Assembly (NCBI GenBank): GCA_026392115.1 | Contig: JAPLCQ010000108.1 | Location: 1 to 35,492, forward strand | DNA: 35,492 nucleotides | From: Armatimonadota bacterium | Lineage (GTDB): Bacteria; Armatimonadota; Chthonomonadetes; Chthonomonadales; CAJBBX01 | Reading direction: 5' to 3' | Part shown: piece by piece, positions 15,050 to 23,826 of the stretch | Layout of the letters: every line of letters starts with the position of its first letter | Numbering within the stretch: the first letter of the stretch is position 1 | Position numbers and translations under genes: made by a program | The notes under the pieces: model-generated | Databases searched by the model: none | What the model was told of the DNA's origin: nothing | What the model saw: only the letters and a program-made list of their open reading frames with translations

Positions 15050-16159
15050 ATGCAGCAGATCGCCCAGCAGCTCATCTACGGCATTCAGCTGGGGAGCCTC
15101 TATGCGCTCATTGCCCTGGGTTACACCATGGTGTACGGCGTCCTGCGCCTGATCAACTTCGCGCATGGCGACGTGTACATGGTCGGCGCCTTCGTCGGCT
15201 TCTACGCATGCACGCGCTGGCTTCCGTTCAAGGATTTGGCGGTCCATCCCGAGGCTGCAGGCGCCAATATCGCCCTCGCGGTGGTGGCCCTGCTCCTCGC
15301 AATGGCCATCTGTTCCGCCATGGGAGTACTCATCGAGCGGTTTGCCTACAGGCCCTTGCGCAACGGGCTGCAGAAGGCCGACGCGCACTTCTGGGGCCTC
15401 GTGCTCGGCTTCCCGATCACCGGCCTCTTCATGCCCGTCTTCAACGGATGGGGCCCACTGGTGGCCGTGGTGGTCGGCGTGGGCGTGGGCTTCGCGATGC
15501 GGCCACTGGTCGCCTGGCTGGCCCGAAGGGTGAAGCTGAGCGAGTCGCGGCTCAACGCATTGATCACCGCGATCGGCGTGTCGCTGTTGCTGGAGAACGG
15601 TGGCCTCCTGGTGTTCGGGGCAAACCCCAATTTCATCCCAAACATCCTGCCCGAGCGCACTTACATGCTGCCGGGCGGCGTGATGGTCGGAAGCAGCCAG
15701 TTGACCATCCTGGGCGTGTCCCTGGTCCTCATGCTGTCGCTCAGGTATATCGTGATGTACACGCGGCCCGGCAAGGCCATGCGCGCCATCTCGCACGATA
15801 TCGAGGCCGCCAAGCTGATGGGGATCGATACGGATCGGGTCATTGCCTTCACATTCGCGCTCGGCGGCTCCCTTGCCGGTGCGGGCGGCGCCATGGTGGC
15901 TGCGCTGACCCACGTGAAGATCACCCCGTTGTTCGGCCTCCTGCCCGGCCTCAAGGCCTTCGTAGCGGCTGTCCTGGGCGGTGCGGGCAGCCTGCCCGGC
16001 GCCATGGTGGGCGGTCTGTTGATGGGCTCCGCCGAGTCGTTTGTGGCCGGCTCCAGCCTCTCCATGTTCCGCGACGCCATCGCCTTCTGCGTCCTGATCA
16101 TCATCCTTCTCGTGCGTCCGGCGGGCCTCATGGGCCGGCACGTCCCGGAGAAGGTGTAG
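15050..16159 (+). CDS. livH: Branched-chain-type amino acid ABC transporter permease LivH, with insertion
   Basis: 369 residues; usual LivH proteins have about 290-310. The start MQQIAQQLIYGIQLGSLYALIALG and the segment LRLINFAHGDVYMVGAF are typical of the first two helices. After IERFAYRPLRNG (about 106) an extra stretch of about 60 residues (107-166) contains two hydrophobic segments and a basic WLARRVKLSESR before the normal sequence resumes with LNALITAIGVSLLLENGG. The cytoplasmic EAA-like loop is RAISHDIEAAKLMGIDTDRVI. The insertion adds two membrane helices or a hairpin. It pairs with LivM to form the channel and sits 1 base after livK and 3 before livM. Confidence 0.94.
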   Translation: MQQIAQQLIYGIQLGSLYALIALGYTMVYGVLRLINFAHGDVYMVGAFVGFYACTRWLPFKDLAVHPEAAGANIALAVVALLLAMAICSAMGVLIERFAYRPLRNGLQKADAHFWGLVLGFPITGLFMPVFNGWGPLVAVVVGVGVGFAMRPLVAWLARRVKLSESRLNALITAIGVSLLLENGGLLVFGANPNFIPNILPERTYMLPGGVMVGSSQLTILGVSLVLMLSLRYIVMYTRPGKAMRAISHDIEAAKLMGIDTDRVIAFTFALGGSLAGAGGAMVAALTHVKITPLFGLLPGLKAFVAAVLGGAGSLPGAMVGGLLMGSAESFVAGSSLSMFRDAIAFCVLIIILLVRPAGLMGRHVPEKV

Positions 16160-16162
16160 CCC

Positions 16163-17188
16163 ATGCGCTGGCTCGCACTTAGAACGCTCACCGTGCTCGG
16201 TTGCCTCGCGGCGCTGGCGGTCGTCAGCAAACTCCTGAGCGCCAACCTCGACACGTACGTCTTCCTGGTCGTCATCCAGTGCGGCGTGGCCATGACGCTG
16301 GCGGCCAGCCTGAACCTGATCAACGGTATCACCGGCCAGTTCTCCATCGGCCACGCGGGCTTCTACGCGGCAGGCGCCTATGTCGGTGCGGCGTGGACCG
16401 TGCTCTGGCAGCCCATCGTTGTTCGGCATGTACCCCTGCTGCAGTTGGGCGCCCCTGTAGGCGACACTCTCACGCTGCTCATCGCCATCGTGGTGGGCGC
16501 AGCCGCTGCGGCGGTGGCGGGGGTCGTGGTAGGGCTGCCGTCGTTGCGCCTCCGCGGCGACTACCTGGCCATCGTAACGCTGGGCTTCGGCGAGGTGATC
16601 CGGGTGGTCATCCTGAACATCGACGCGGTGGGCGGAGCGCGCGGCCTCACCGGCATACCGACGCTGGTGGGTTCGGGCGACCTGGCCTTCTTCTGGGTGT
16701 TCGGCCTGGTCCTGGCCGTGGTCGCGCTATCACGGAACCTCATGCGTACTACGCGGGGCCTCACCTGGCTGGCCGTGCGCGAGGACGAGATCGCCGCCGA
16801 CGCGATGGGAGTCGATACCACCCGCGTCAAGGTATCGGCCTTCGTGGTCGGTTCGGCATTCGCCGGCGTAGCAGGGGTCATGTACGCGCACTACTTCACC
16901 TCCATCAGCCCCGACGTGTTTGGCATGGACATGTCGATCATCATCACCACGATGGTGGTGCTTGGCGGCACGGGGAGCGTATCAGGTTCGCTGCTGGCGG
17001 CCATCGTGCTGACGGCGCTGCCCGAGTTCCTGCGCTTCATGCAGGACTACCGCATGGTGATCTTCTCGACGATGCTGGTCGTGGTGATGCTGACCCGACC
17101 GCAGGGCATGTTCGGCCATGGCGAGATCAGCTTCGCCAAGCTGAAGCAGCTCTTTGGGCGGCGGGCGGCGGGCGGGGCGAAGCCATGA
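16163..17188 (+). CDS. livM: Branched-chain-type amino acid ABC transporter permease LivM
   Basis: 341 residues with about nine hydrophobic helices and normal length. LNLINGITGQFSIGHAGFYAAGAYVGA near the N-terminus is the family hallmark. LRLRGDYLAIVTLGFGEVIRV lies in the middle, and the coupling-loop region RGLTWLAVREDEIAADAMGVDTTRVKVSAF contacts the LivG/LivF ATPases. It heterodimerises with LivH in the inner membrane. The ATG has AAGG 8 bases upstream. The stop overlaps the livG start as ATGA, so the two are translationally coupled. Nothing odd is seen. Confidence 0.95.
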   Translation: MRWLALRTLTVLGCLAALAVVSKLLSANLDTYVFLVVIQCGVAMTLAASLNLINGITGQFSIGHAGFYAAGAYVGAAWTVLWQPIVVRHVPLLQLGAPVGDTLTLLIAIVVGAAAAAVAGVVVGLPSLRLRGDYLAIVTLGFGEVIRVVILNIDAVGGARGLTGIPTLVGSGDLAFFWVFGLVLAVVALSRNLMRTTRGLTWLAVREDEIAADAMGVDTTRVKVSAFVVGSAFAGVAGVMYAHYFTSISPDVFGMDMSIIITTMVVLGGTGSVSGSLLAAIVLTALPEFLRFMQDYRMVIFSTMLVVVMLTRPQGMFGHGEISFAKLKQLFGRRAAGGAKP

Positions 17189-17952
17189 GCCTCCTTGAGC
17201 TTCGCGGCGTCACTCGCCGCTTTGGCGGCCTGGCGGCGGTCAGCAACATCACCGCGCACGTCGACACCGGCGAGTTGGTGGGGCTCATCGGCCCGAACGG
17301 CGCCGGGAAGACGACGCTGTTCAACCTTCTCACCGGCGTCTACGCACCATCGGAAGGCGCGGTCGTCTTCGACGGTCGGGACACGCGCGGGATGCGCCCC
17401 TGCCGGATCGCCGCCCTGGGCATCGCGCGGACCTTTCAGAATATCCGCCTCTTCCGGGAGCTCACGGCGCTCCAGAACGTGAAGGTGGCCGTCAACCTCC
17501 GGGCACGGGCCTCGCTCTTCTCGGCCGTCATCGATACCATGGGACAGCGCGCCGACGACGCCCGGTTGGAGGCCCTTGCCCGCGAGTGCCTCACCGCCAT
17601 GGGCCTTGAGCACGTGGGGGACAACCGATCCTGCGACCTGCCCTATGGTCTGCAGCGCCGCCTCGAGATATCGCGCGCGCTGGCGACGCGGCCCAAGCTC
17701 CTGTTGCTGGATGAGCCCGCCGCCGGTATGAACCCGTTCGAGAAGCAAGACCTGATGCAGTTGATCCGCACGGTCCAGACGACGTTCAACGTGACGGTGC
17801 TGCTAATCGAGCATGACATGAAGGTCGTGATGGGCATCTGCAAGCGCATCTACGTACTGGACTACGGCCAGCTGATCGCTGAAGGGACGCCTGCCGAGAT
17901 ACGCGCCAACCCCAAGGTGATCGCCGCCTACCTTGGCGAGGAGACCATCTGA
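17185..17952 (+). CDS. livG: Branched-chain-type amino acid ABC transporter ATP-binding protein LivG
   Basis: 255 residues. Walker A is GPNGAGKTT, the Q-loop region reads ARTFQNIRLF, the signature is LPYGLQRRLEISRAL (YGLQR in place of the usual YGQQR), Walker B is LLLLDEPAAGMNP and the H-loop is IEHDM. The C-terminal tail ending AAYLGEE is typical of the LivG/LivF class. I take the ATG at 17185, overlapping the livM stop; a much longer open frame upstream is only the shadow of livM in another frame. The protein supplies one of the two cytoplasmic nucleotide-binding subunits. Its stop overlaps the livF start (TGATG). Confidence 0.95.
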   Translation: MSLLELRGVTRRFGGLAAVSNITAHVDTGELVGLIGPNGAGKTTLFNLLTGVYAPSEGAVVFDGRDTRGMRPCRIAALGIARTFQNIRLFRELTALQNVKVAVNLRARASLFSAVIDTMGQRADDARLEALARECLTAMGLEHVGDNRSCDLPYGLQRRLEISRALATRPKLLLLDEPAAGMNPFEKQDLMQLIRTVQTTFNVTVLLIEHDMKVVMGICKRIYVLDYGQLIAEGTPAEIRANPKVIAAYLGEETI

Positions 17953-18659
17953 TGCTGGCGCTTCGTTCGGTATCGGTGCGCTACGGCGCCATTGAGGCCC
18001 TCTCGCAAGTGGACCTGGAGGTGAACCAGGGCGAGATCGTTACGCTGATCGGCGCCAATGGGGCAGGGAAGTCGACCACGATCCGAGCCATCTGCGGCCA
18101 AGTGCCGACCTCGAGTGGATCGATCCACTTCGAGGGCCGGGAGATCACACGGACGCCCGCGCACCGGCTCGTCCATGCGGGCATCGCGCAGTCGCCCGAG
18201 GGACGGCGCATCTTCGCCAATATGACGGTGCGCGAGAACCTGGAACTGGGCGCCTTCATCCACCACGGCAAACACGAGCAGATTCGCCAGGACATCGACC
18301 GCGTCTTCCAGCTCTTCCCGCGGCTCTCGGAACGCGTGAACCAGTCGGCCGGTACCCTATCCGGCGGCGAGCAGCAGATGCTGGCTATGGGCCGGTCGCT
18401 GATGGCGCGCCCGAAGCTGTTGCTGCGGGACGAGCCGTCGCTGGGGCTCGCACCCTTTCTAGTGCAGCAGATCTTCCAGATTATCCGGGAGATCAACAAG
18501 GAGGGCGTGACGATCCTGCTTGTGGAACAGAACGCGTACCAGGCCCTCCGCGTGGCCCATCGCGCCTACGTTCTCGGCACCGGAAGCATCGTTGTGTCGG
18601 ACACCGCCGAGCGGCTGCTGGCCAACGAGCAAGTGCAGGCCGCCTACCTGGGCGAGTAG
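17952..18659 (+). CDS. livF: Branched-chain-type amino acid ABC transporter ATP-binding protein LivF
   Basis: 235 residues. Walker A GANGAGKST (34-42), IAQSPEGRRIFANMTVRENL (family-typical), signature LSGGEQQMLAMGRSLM (136-151) and catalytic Glu161. Walker B reads LLLRDEP: the hydrophobic residue just before the Asp is Arg159 (codon CGG, 18426-18428), where LLLLDEP is the rule. A single base change from CTG would explain it. The Asp and Glu are kept, so the site may still work, but a charged residue inside this beta strand is odd. It completes the livKHMGF set; the next gene starts 12 bases later. Confidence 0.94.
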   Translation: MLALRSVSVRYGAIEALSQVDLEVNQGEIVTLIGANGAGKSTTIRAICGQVPTSSGSIHFEGREITRTPAHRLVHAGIAQSPEGRRIFANMTVRENLELGAFIHHGKHEQIRQDIDRVFQLFPRLSERVNQSAGTLSGGEQQMLAMGRSLMARPKLLLRDEPSLGLAPFLVQQIFQIIREINKEGVTILLVEQNAYQALRVAHRAYVLGTGSIVVSDTAERLLANEQVQAAYLGE

Positions 18660-18671
18660 GGGGCGCGGGGC

Positions 18672-19469
18672 ATGGATATTCGCGATGCCGGCTGGGTGCT
18701 CTTCGGGCTTCTCTTCGCATCCGGGATGGCTCGGGGCAGGCTGGAAGAGGCGACTGCCGCGGCGTTCAGGCGCTCATCCGACCTGGGTGCGGTGCGCGTG
18801 ACTTCGGCCCGTAGCGGGCCCGTCGGTGAGCTCTTCGCGCGAAGCTCCGTCGTCTCGATGACCGGCGCCGGGATGTCGATCAAGGCACTCCCGCTTGAGT
18901 TGGGCTCACCGGGCGGCCCGGGCGCCGATGTGCGCCTGTTCCGCATTTCGCTGGCCAACTCCGACCTCGCCGGCATCCCCCTGAAGCAGGTAGACGCCTG
19001 GATTCCAGATGTCCGCGTCGACCCCGGTGCCCTGATGCGCGATCGCAGGCTCAAGGTGCGGTCCGCGGGGTCGGGCGTCGTGCACGCCTCCATCACGGAG
19101 AAGGCTCTGGCGTCGTTGGTGACTGCCCGCATGCCGGCGCTCAAAGACGCGGTGGTGACGGTGACGCCGACCGCCATCGAGGTCACCGGGCGCATCGCGC
19201 TCTTCGGCGCGGCGGGCCGGTCCACCACAATCCTGCGGCCGCGGGTGACGGAGAACGGAGACCTGTACCTGGACGTAGTCGGGGCCACGATGAACGGAAG
19301 CCCGTCAGTCGGCGCGCTATTGCGGGGATTGGAGACCACGATGAACCCCGCGCTGAGCCCGTCGCGCGACCTGAAGCTGGGCCTTGAGCTCAGGCTGCGC
19401 GGCGTTCGCTTGCTGCCGGGCGAGCTGGTTCTTGAGGCCGGGACGGCGCCGATCGGATCGAGGAGATAG
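18672..19469 (+). CDS. DUF2993 (LmeA-like) protein
   Basis: 265 residues. A short hydrophobic segment (about residues 8-20) near the N-terminus may be a signal or anchor. The rest is a beta-rich protein with the DUF2993 pattern: an early block on substitution-tolerant strands, the segment VHASITEKALASLVTARMP, then VTVTPTAIEVTGRIALFG and a closing GVRLLPGELVLEAG. DUF2993 proteins occur in cyanobacteria, actinobacteria and related groups; mycobacterial LmeA binds phospholipid and affects lipomannan formation (family knowledge). No such role can be shown here. It sits between livF (12 bases) and gcvT (1 base) on the same strand, so it is co-transcribed with transport and glycine-cleavage genes. 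Confidence 0.75.
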   Translation: MDIRDAGWVLFGLLFASGMARGRLEEATAAAFRRSSDLGAVRVTSARSGPVGELFARSSVVSMTGAGMSIKALPLELGSPGGPGADVRLFRISLANSDLAGIPLKQVDAWIPDVRVDPGALMRDRRLKVRSAGSGVVHASITEKALASLVTARMPALKDAVVTVTPTAIEVTGRIALFGAAGRSTTILRPRVTENGDLYLDVVGATMNGSPSVGALLRGLETTMNPALSPSRDLKLGLELRLRGVRLLPGELVLEAGTAPIGSRR

Positions 19470-19470
19470 T

Positions 19471-20571
19471 ATGAGCGAAGGCACTATGAGCACCTGCTTG
19501 GTCGATGAGCACCGCACCCTGGGCGCCCGCATGGTGCCCTTTGCGGGCTGGAACATGCCCGTTCAGTACAAGGGCATCATCGAGGAGACGCAGGCGGTAC
19601 GGAACCACGCCGGCGCGTTCGACATCTCGCACATGGGCCGTCTGATCGTGAGCGGCCGTGGCGCTGCGGCGTTCCTCGACGCGCTGACGACCAACCACGT
19701 GGCGGCGCTGGAGGTCGGCCACGGTCACTACTCGATGCTGACCAACGAGGCCGGCGGCATCATCGACGACATTATCGTCTACAGGATCGGACAGGATGAG
19801 TTCCTCGTCGTGGTCAATGCCTCGAACGCAGAGAAGGACCTTACGTGGCTGCGCCAACACGCCGGAGCCGAAGTGGAAATCGCCGACCAGAGCGGCGCGA
19901 CAGGCATGGTGGCAGTTCAGGGCCCTGATGCTCTGGAAGCTGCGGGAAGCGTGCTCGGACGGGCGCTCGGGGGTCTACCCCGGTTCGGCGTAGCGTTCTA
20001 CGAGTGGCGGCAGGCTCATGTGACCGTCTGCCGGACGGGTTACACCGGTGAGGACGGCGTTGAGGTGATCGTGCCGGTTGCCGTTGCGCCTCTCTTCTGG
20101 CGGGCGCTCCTGGCGGCAGGCGTCGTGCCTTGCGGGCTCGGTGCGCGTGACGCATTGCGCGTGGAGGCGGGCTACCCGCTCTACGGACACGAGATCGACG
20201 ACGAGCACGGCCCGGTTGGGGCAATGCTCATGTGGGCGGTCTGCATGGACAAGGGCGACTTCGTGGGTCGCGGGGCCATCGCGGCGGCGCGCCAGGAGGC
20301 CCCCAAGGAGCGGCTCGTGGGGCTTGTGGCATCCGGGAGGGTCGTACCCCGTCAAGGGTATACTCTCTGGTCGGCGGACGAGTGCGTCGGCACGGTGACG
20401 AGCGGCGCGTTCACGCCTACCAGGGGCTGCGGCATCGCCATGGGTTATGTGCGGCCTCCGCATCATGTCAAGGGCGGGTGCGTCCAGATGGACGTGCGCG
20501 GCCAGCGGCACGAACTGCGGGTCATCCCCAAGAAGGAACTGCTTCTGCCCAAGGGAGCGCCGGCCGCGTAA
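19471..20571 (+). CDS. gcvT: Glycine cleavage system T protein (aminomethyltransferase)
   Basis: 366 residues. It moves the methylene group from the aminomethyl arm on GcvH to tetrahydrofolate and releases ammonia. Family motifs are seen in order: LVDEHRTLGARMVPFAGWNMPVQY, AFDISHMGR, GGIIDDIIVYR, VVNASNAEKDLTWL, TGYTGEDGVEVIVP, GLGARDALRVEAGYPLYGHEID and the C-terminal barrel with GYVRPPH. The ATG at 19471 follows AGGAG by 5 bases; an ATG at 19486 is a possible alternative. Longer upstream extension is rejected because it would overlap the DUF2993 gene without reason. It is the first gene of gcvT-H-PA-PB. Confidence 0.97.
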   Translation: MSEGTMSTCLVDEHRTLGARMVPFAGWNMPVQYKGIIEETQAVRNHAGAFDISHMGRLIVSGRGAAAFLDALTTNHVAALEVGHGHYSMLTNEAGGIIDDIIVYRIGQDEFLVVVNASNAEKDLTWLRQHAGAEVEIADQSGATGMVAVQGPDALEAAGSVLGRALGGLPRFGVAFYEWRQAHVTVCRTGYTGEDGVEVIVPVAVAPLFWRALLAAGVVPCGLGARDALRVEAGYPLYGHEIDDEHGPVGAMLMWAVCMDKGDFVGRGAIAAARQEAPKERLVGLVASGRVVPRQGYTLWSADECVGTVTSGAFTPTRGCGIAMGYVRPPHHVKGGCVQMDVRGQRHELRVIPKKELLLPKGAPAA

Positions 20572-20612
20572 CGTTCGCCGGCGACCCATCGAACAACGCT
20601 AAGGACACCACA

Positions 20613-21002
20613 ATGGCGACGCCGGAGGGTCTGCTGTACAGCAAGACGCACGAGTGGGTGCGAGTTGTCGACGATGTAGCCGAGATCGGCATCACCGACC
20701 ACGCTCAGGCCGAGTTGGGCGATGTGGTCTATTTGGACCTGCCCGAAGTGGGCCGCGCGCTGGCCTATGACGAGATATTCGGCGCCGTCGAGTCGGTCAA
20801 GGCCGTCTCGGACCTCTATAGCCCGCTGAGCGGCGAGGTGATCGAGGTGAATGCTGAGGCTACTTCGGCCACCGATCTCGTGAACAGCGACCCTTACGGC
20901 CAGGGCTGGATGGTCCGCCTGAAGATGACCCAGCCCGATGAGCTCCAGCAGCTGCTCGACGCGGAGCAGTATGGCGCGTTCGCCGCGGAGAGCGCGCATT
21001 GA
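20613..21002 (+). CDS. gcvH: Glycine cleavage system H protein
   Basis: 129 residues, the usual size of this lipoyl carrier, which shuttles the aminomethyl group between the P, T and L proteins. It opens LYSKTHEWVRV, shows GITDHAQAELGDVVYLDLPEVG and carries the lipoylation motif ESVKAVSDLYSP with Lys63, then NSDPYGQGWMVRLK. The ATG at 20613 has AAGGA 7 bases upstream. The stop overlaps the TTG start of gcvPA (TTGA), so the stoichiometric partner is translated in tandem. The LipM-like transferase at the end of the cluster is the expected supplier of its lipoyl group. Confidence 0.97.
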   Translation: MATPEGLLYSKTHEWVRVVDDVAEIGITDHAQAELGDVVYLDLPEVGRALAYDEIFGAVESVKAVSDLYSPLSGEVIEVNAEATSATDLVNSDPYGQGWMVRLKMTQPDELQQLLDAEQYGAFAAESAH

Positions 21003-22348
21003 GTTACACTCCCCACACGGCCGCCGACATTCGGGCGATGCTCGCCGTGATCGGGGCCGAGAGCGTCCAGCAACTGATAGCCGACATTCCATCTGACGTC
21101 CGACTCGCGGGTTCGCTGGATGTCCCTGCGGCGATGTCGGAGCCCGAGCTCGTGCGAAGGCTGCGCGAGTTGGCATCATCCAACTTGGACGTAGACTCGA
21201 CGCTCTGCTTCCTCGGCGCCGGCTTGTACGACCATTTCACGCCTGCGGTGGTGGACGCCCTGGTCTCCCGCGGCGAGTTCGCCACCGCCTACACGCCCTA
21301 CCAGCCCGAGCTGAGTCAGGGCGTGCTTCAGGCGATCTATGAGTACCAGAGCCTGATCGGCCTCCTGACGGACATGCCGTTGGCCAACGCCTCGATGTAC
21401 GACGCCGCCACCGGGCTGGCGGAAGCCTGCCTCATGGCGTGCGAGATCGCCGGCCGCTCGGTCGTGGCGGTCTCTGATGCCGTGCACCCGCGCTACCGGC
21501 TCGTGCTGGAGACCTACCTGCGCACCTCCGACTGCGCCCTGGTGACCGTACCGTCCCAAGGGGGCCTCACGAGTTCCGACGCCGTTCGACGGGCGGCCGA
21601 GGCCGGGGCGGCGTGCCTGGCATTCCAGAGCCCGAACTTCTTCGGCGCAGTAGAGGACTCCGAGGCGCTGATCGCGTCGCTGAAGGTGGCCAAACTCCTC
21701 TCCGTGGTGGCGGTCGATCCGGTCTCGTTGGGGCTACTGGAGCCGCCGGGTTCGTTCGGCGCTGACATTGTGGTGGGCGAGGGTCAGGGCCTCGGCGTGC
21801 CCATGGGCTTTGGCGGGCCGCTGCTGGGCTTCTTTGCCTGCCGCCTTGAGCACCAACGCCGCTTCCCTGGGCGCATCGTCGGCGCCACCGTGGACAAGGA
21901 GGGGCGCCGCGGTTACACGATGACCCTGCGCACCCGTGAGCAGGACATCCGCCGTGAGAAGGCCACCTCCAACATCTGCACCAATGAGGCCCTCATGGCT
22001 CTGGCGGCCACCGTACACCTCTGCGCGCTGGGCCGCGAGGGGCTGCGGCAAGTGGCCGGCCTCTGCCTGCAGAAGTCCCACTACGCGGCGGAGCAGCTCT
22101 GCCTGAAGGCCGGTTGCACCTTGGCCTTCGACGCGCCCTACTTCAAGGAGTTCGCCATCCGATGTCCCGCGCCTCCTGAGCGCATCAATGAGGCGCTTGC
22201 CGCCCAGGGCATCATCGGCGGATACGCGCTCGGCAGGGACTATTCCGCGTTGAGCGACTGCATGCTCGTCTGCGTAACCGAGACGAAGTCCCGGGCCGAT
22301 ATCGACCGCTTCGTCGATGCGACCCGGCAGATCGTGGAGAGCCTCTAG
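20999..22348 (+). CDS. gcvPA: Glycine dehydrogenase (decarboxylating) subunit 1
   Basis: 449 residues, the N-terminal half of a split P protein. With subunit 2 it decarboxylates glycine and loads the aminomethyl group on lipoyl-GcvH. The start MSYTPHTAADIRAML is typical; also visible are LCFLGAGLYDHFTPAVVDAL, TAYTPYQPELSQGVLQAIYEYQS, GEGQGLGVPMGFGGP and RTREQDIRREKATSNICTNEAL. Translation starts from a TTG that overlaps the gcvH stop, and no other start fits the family N-terminus. Two-subunit P proteins are common in Firmicutes, Thermotogae and other deep lineages, whereas E. coli has a single chain. The next gene starts immediately after the stop. Confidence 0.97.
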   Translation: MSYTPHTAADIRAMLAVIGAESVQQLIADIPSDVRLAGSLDVPAAMSEPELVRRLRELASSNLDVDSTLCFLGAGLYDHFTPAVVDALVSRGEFATAYTPYQPELSQGVLQAIYEYQSLIGLLTDMPLANASMYDAATGLAEACLMACEIAGRSVVAVSDAVHPRYRLVLETYLRTSDCALVTVPSQGGLTSSDAVRRAAEAGAACLAFQSPNFFGAVEDSEALIASLKVAKLLSVVAVDPVSLGLLEPPGSFGADIVVGEGQGLGVPMGFGGPLLGFFACRLEHQRRFPGRIVGATVDKEGRRGYTMTLRTREQDIRREKATSNICTNEALMALAATVHLCALGREGLRQVAGLCLQKSHYAAEQLCLKAGCTLAFDAPYFKEFAIRCPAPPERINEALAAQGIIGGYALGRDYSALSDCMLVCVTETKSRADIDRFVDATRQIVESL

Positions 22349-23812
22349 ATGGCGCCTGAACCGCTGATTTTCGAACAGGGCTCCGCGGGCCGCCGTTCGG
22401 CGCGCCTTCCGGAGTGCGATGTGCCGCTGCGCGACGTTGCCGGCCTGCTGGCCGGCCGACGGCTACGCGGACGGCTCGACCTTCCCGAGGTCTCCGAGCT
22501 GGATGTGGTGCGACACTTCACCCGGCTTTCGCACATGAACTACTCCATCGACACGGGCATCTATCCGCTGGGGTCCTGCACGATGAAGTACAACCCCAAA
22601 GTGAACGAGGTCTGTGCACGCCTGCCCGGCTTCGCTCGGCTCCATCCACTCCAGCCCGAGGCGACGGTACAAGGCGCCCTGCAGGTGCTGTTCGAGGTTC
22701 AGACCATGCTGGCGCAGATAGCGGGCATGGCGGCTGCCACGGTGCAGCCGTCTGCCGGCGCCCATGGTGAGCTTTTGAGCCTGATGATCGTCCGGGAGTA
22801 CCACCTGTCGCGCGGGGAGCCGTTGCGACAGGTGGTACTGATCCCCGACTCCGCCCACGGCACCAATCCCGCCAGCGCGGCCCGTTGCGGGTTCAAGGTC
22901 AAAGCCATTCCGGCCGACGCCAGGGGACTGACCGATGTGGCGGCCCTGGCACGTGCGGCGGGCCCCGACACCGCGGCCGTCATGCTCACGAACCCGAATA
23001 CGCTCGGCCTCTTCGAGTCGGACATCTCGCAGATCTGCCGCATCGTGCATGACGCAGGCGGGCTTGTCTACTGCGACGGCGCCAACATGAACGCCCTCCT
23101 GGGCCTGACTCGGCCCGGCGACATGGGCTTCGACGTCATGCATTTCAACCTGCACAAGACCTTCTCCACGCCCCACGGCGGGGGTGGCCCGGGATGCGGT
23201 GCGATTGCCGTCGGCGCCGGGCTGGAGCCCTTCCTGCCGGTACCGGTGGTGAGCCGTAGCTCAGAGGGCGTCTACTCGCTATGCTACGACCGTCCGCAAA
23301 GCGTGGGGGCCGTGCATTCGTTCTACGGGGCTTTCCTGGTCGCGCTGCGCGCCTATGCGTACATGCTGACCCTGGGGCCGGACGGCCTGCGCAACGTGGC
23401 TGAGATGGCCGTACTCAACGCCAACTACGTCCGCACCCGCCTGCGGGGCCTCTTCGACATCCCGCAGGACCGCGCCTGTATGCACGAAGTGGTCGTCTCA
23501 GCCACGCGTCAGAAGAACGAGAACGGCGTGCGCGCGCTCGACATCAGCAAGCGACTGATGGACTACGGCATCCATCCGCCCACCAACTACTTCCCTCTGA
23601 TCGTCCCTGAGGCGCTGATGATCGAGCCCACGGAGACGGAGAGCAAAGAGGCGCTGGACGTGCTGTGCGACGCCTTGGCCGCCATTGCGCGTGAGTGCTC
23701 GGAGACCCCCGAGGTCGTGAAGGGTGCGCCCCACACGACGGCTGTCTCCCGAATGGATGAGACTGCGGCCGTGCGCAACCTGGATGTCCGGTGGCGGCCC
23801 GCCAAGGATTGA
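22349..23812 (+). CDS. gcvPB: Glycine dehydrogenase (decarboxylating) subunit 2
   Basis: 487 residues, the PLP-binding half of the split P protein. Motifs: FTRLSHMNYSIDTGIYPLGSCTMKYNPK, QPSAGAHGELL, SAHGTNPASA, MLTNPNTLGLFE, YCDGANMNALLG, and the PLP lysine in HFNLHKTFSTPHGGGGPG (Lys270). The glycine-rich tail after the lysine is complete, as are the C-terminal MIEPTETESKE helix and its follow-up. The ATG is directly after the gcvPA stop, which fits equal production of the two subunits. Nothing unusual is seen. Confidence 0.97.
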   Translation: MAPEPLIFEQGSAGRRSARLPECDVPLRDVAGLLAGRRLRGRLDLPEVSELDVVRHFTRLSHMNYSIDTGIYPLGSCTMKYNPKVNEVCARLPGFARLHPLQPEATVQGALQVLFEVQTMLAQIAGMAAATVQPSAGAHGELLSLMIVREYHLSRGEPLRQVVLIPDSAHGTNPASAARCGFKVKAIPADARGLTDVAALARAAGPDTAAVMLTNPNTLGLFESDISQICRIVHDAGGLVYCDGANMNALLGLTRPGDMGFDVMHFNLHKTFSTPHGGGGPGCGAIAVGAGLEPFLPVPVVSRSSEGVYSLCYDRPQSVGAVHSFYGAFLVALRAYAYMLTLGPDGLRNVAEMAVLNANYVRTRLRGLFDIPQDRACMHEVVVSATRQKNENGVRALDISKRLMDYGIHPPTNYFPLIVPEALMIEPTETESKEALDVLCDALAAIARECSETPEVVKGAPHTTAVSRMDETAAVRNLDVRWRPAKD

Positions 23813-23826
23813 CGGCGCACGGTGAC

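Noticed and set aside
13735-15075. Long antisense frame (446 residues) over livK
   Set aside because: It is a shadow of livK, with no recognisable motifs; long antisense frames are expected in GC-rich coding DNA.
14939-16429. Long antisense frame (496 residues) over livH
   Set aside because: His/Glu/Gln-rich composition typical of a reverse-strand shadow; livH on the plus strand has clear family motifs.
16201-17952. A 583-residue frame that would fuse LivM-region sequence to LivG
   Set aside because: The first two thirds are the LivM gene read in the wrong frame with Arg/His/Gly-rich composition; the real livG starts at the ATG at 17185 overlapping the livM stop.
19384-19470. Upstream extension of gcvT
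   Set aside because: It overlaps the DUF2993 gene, has no family similarity, and AGGAG is positioned for the ATG at 19471.
20572-20612. Glycine riboswitch before gcvH or gcvT
   Set aside because: Gaps are 1 and 41 bases, far too short for a tandem glycine aptamer; nothing resembling it was seen.
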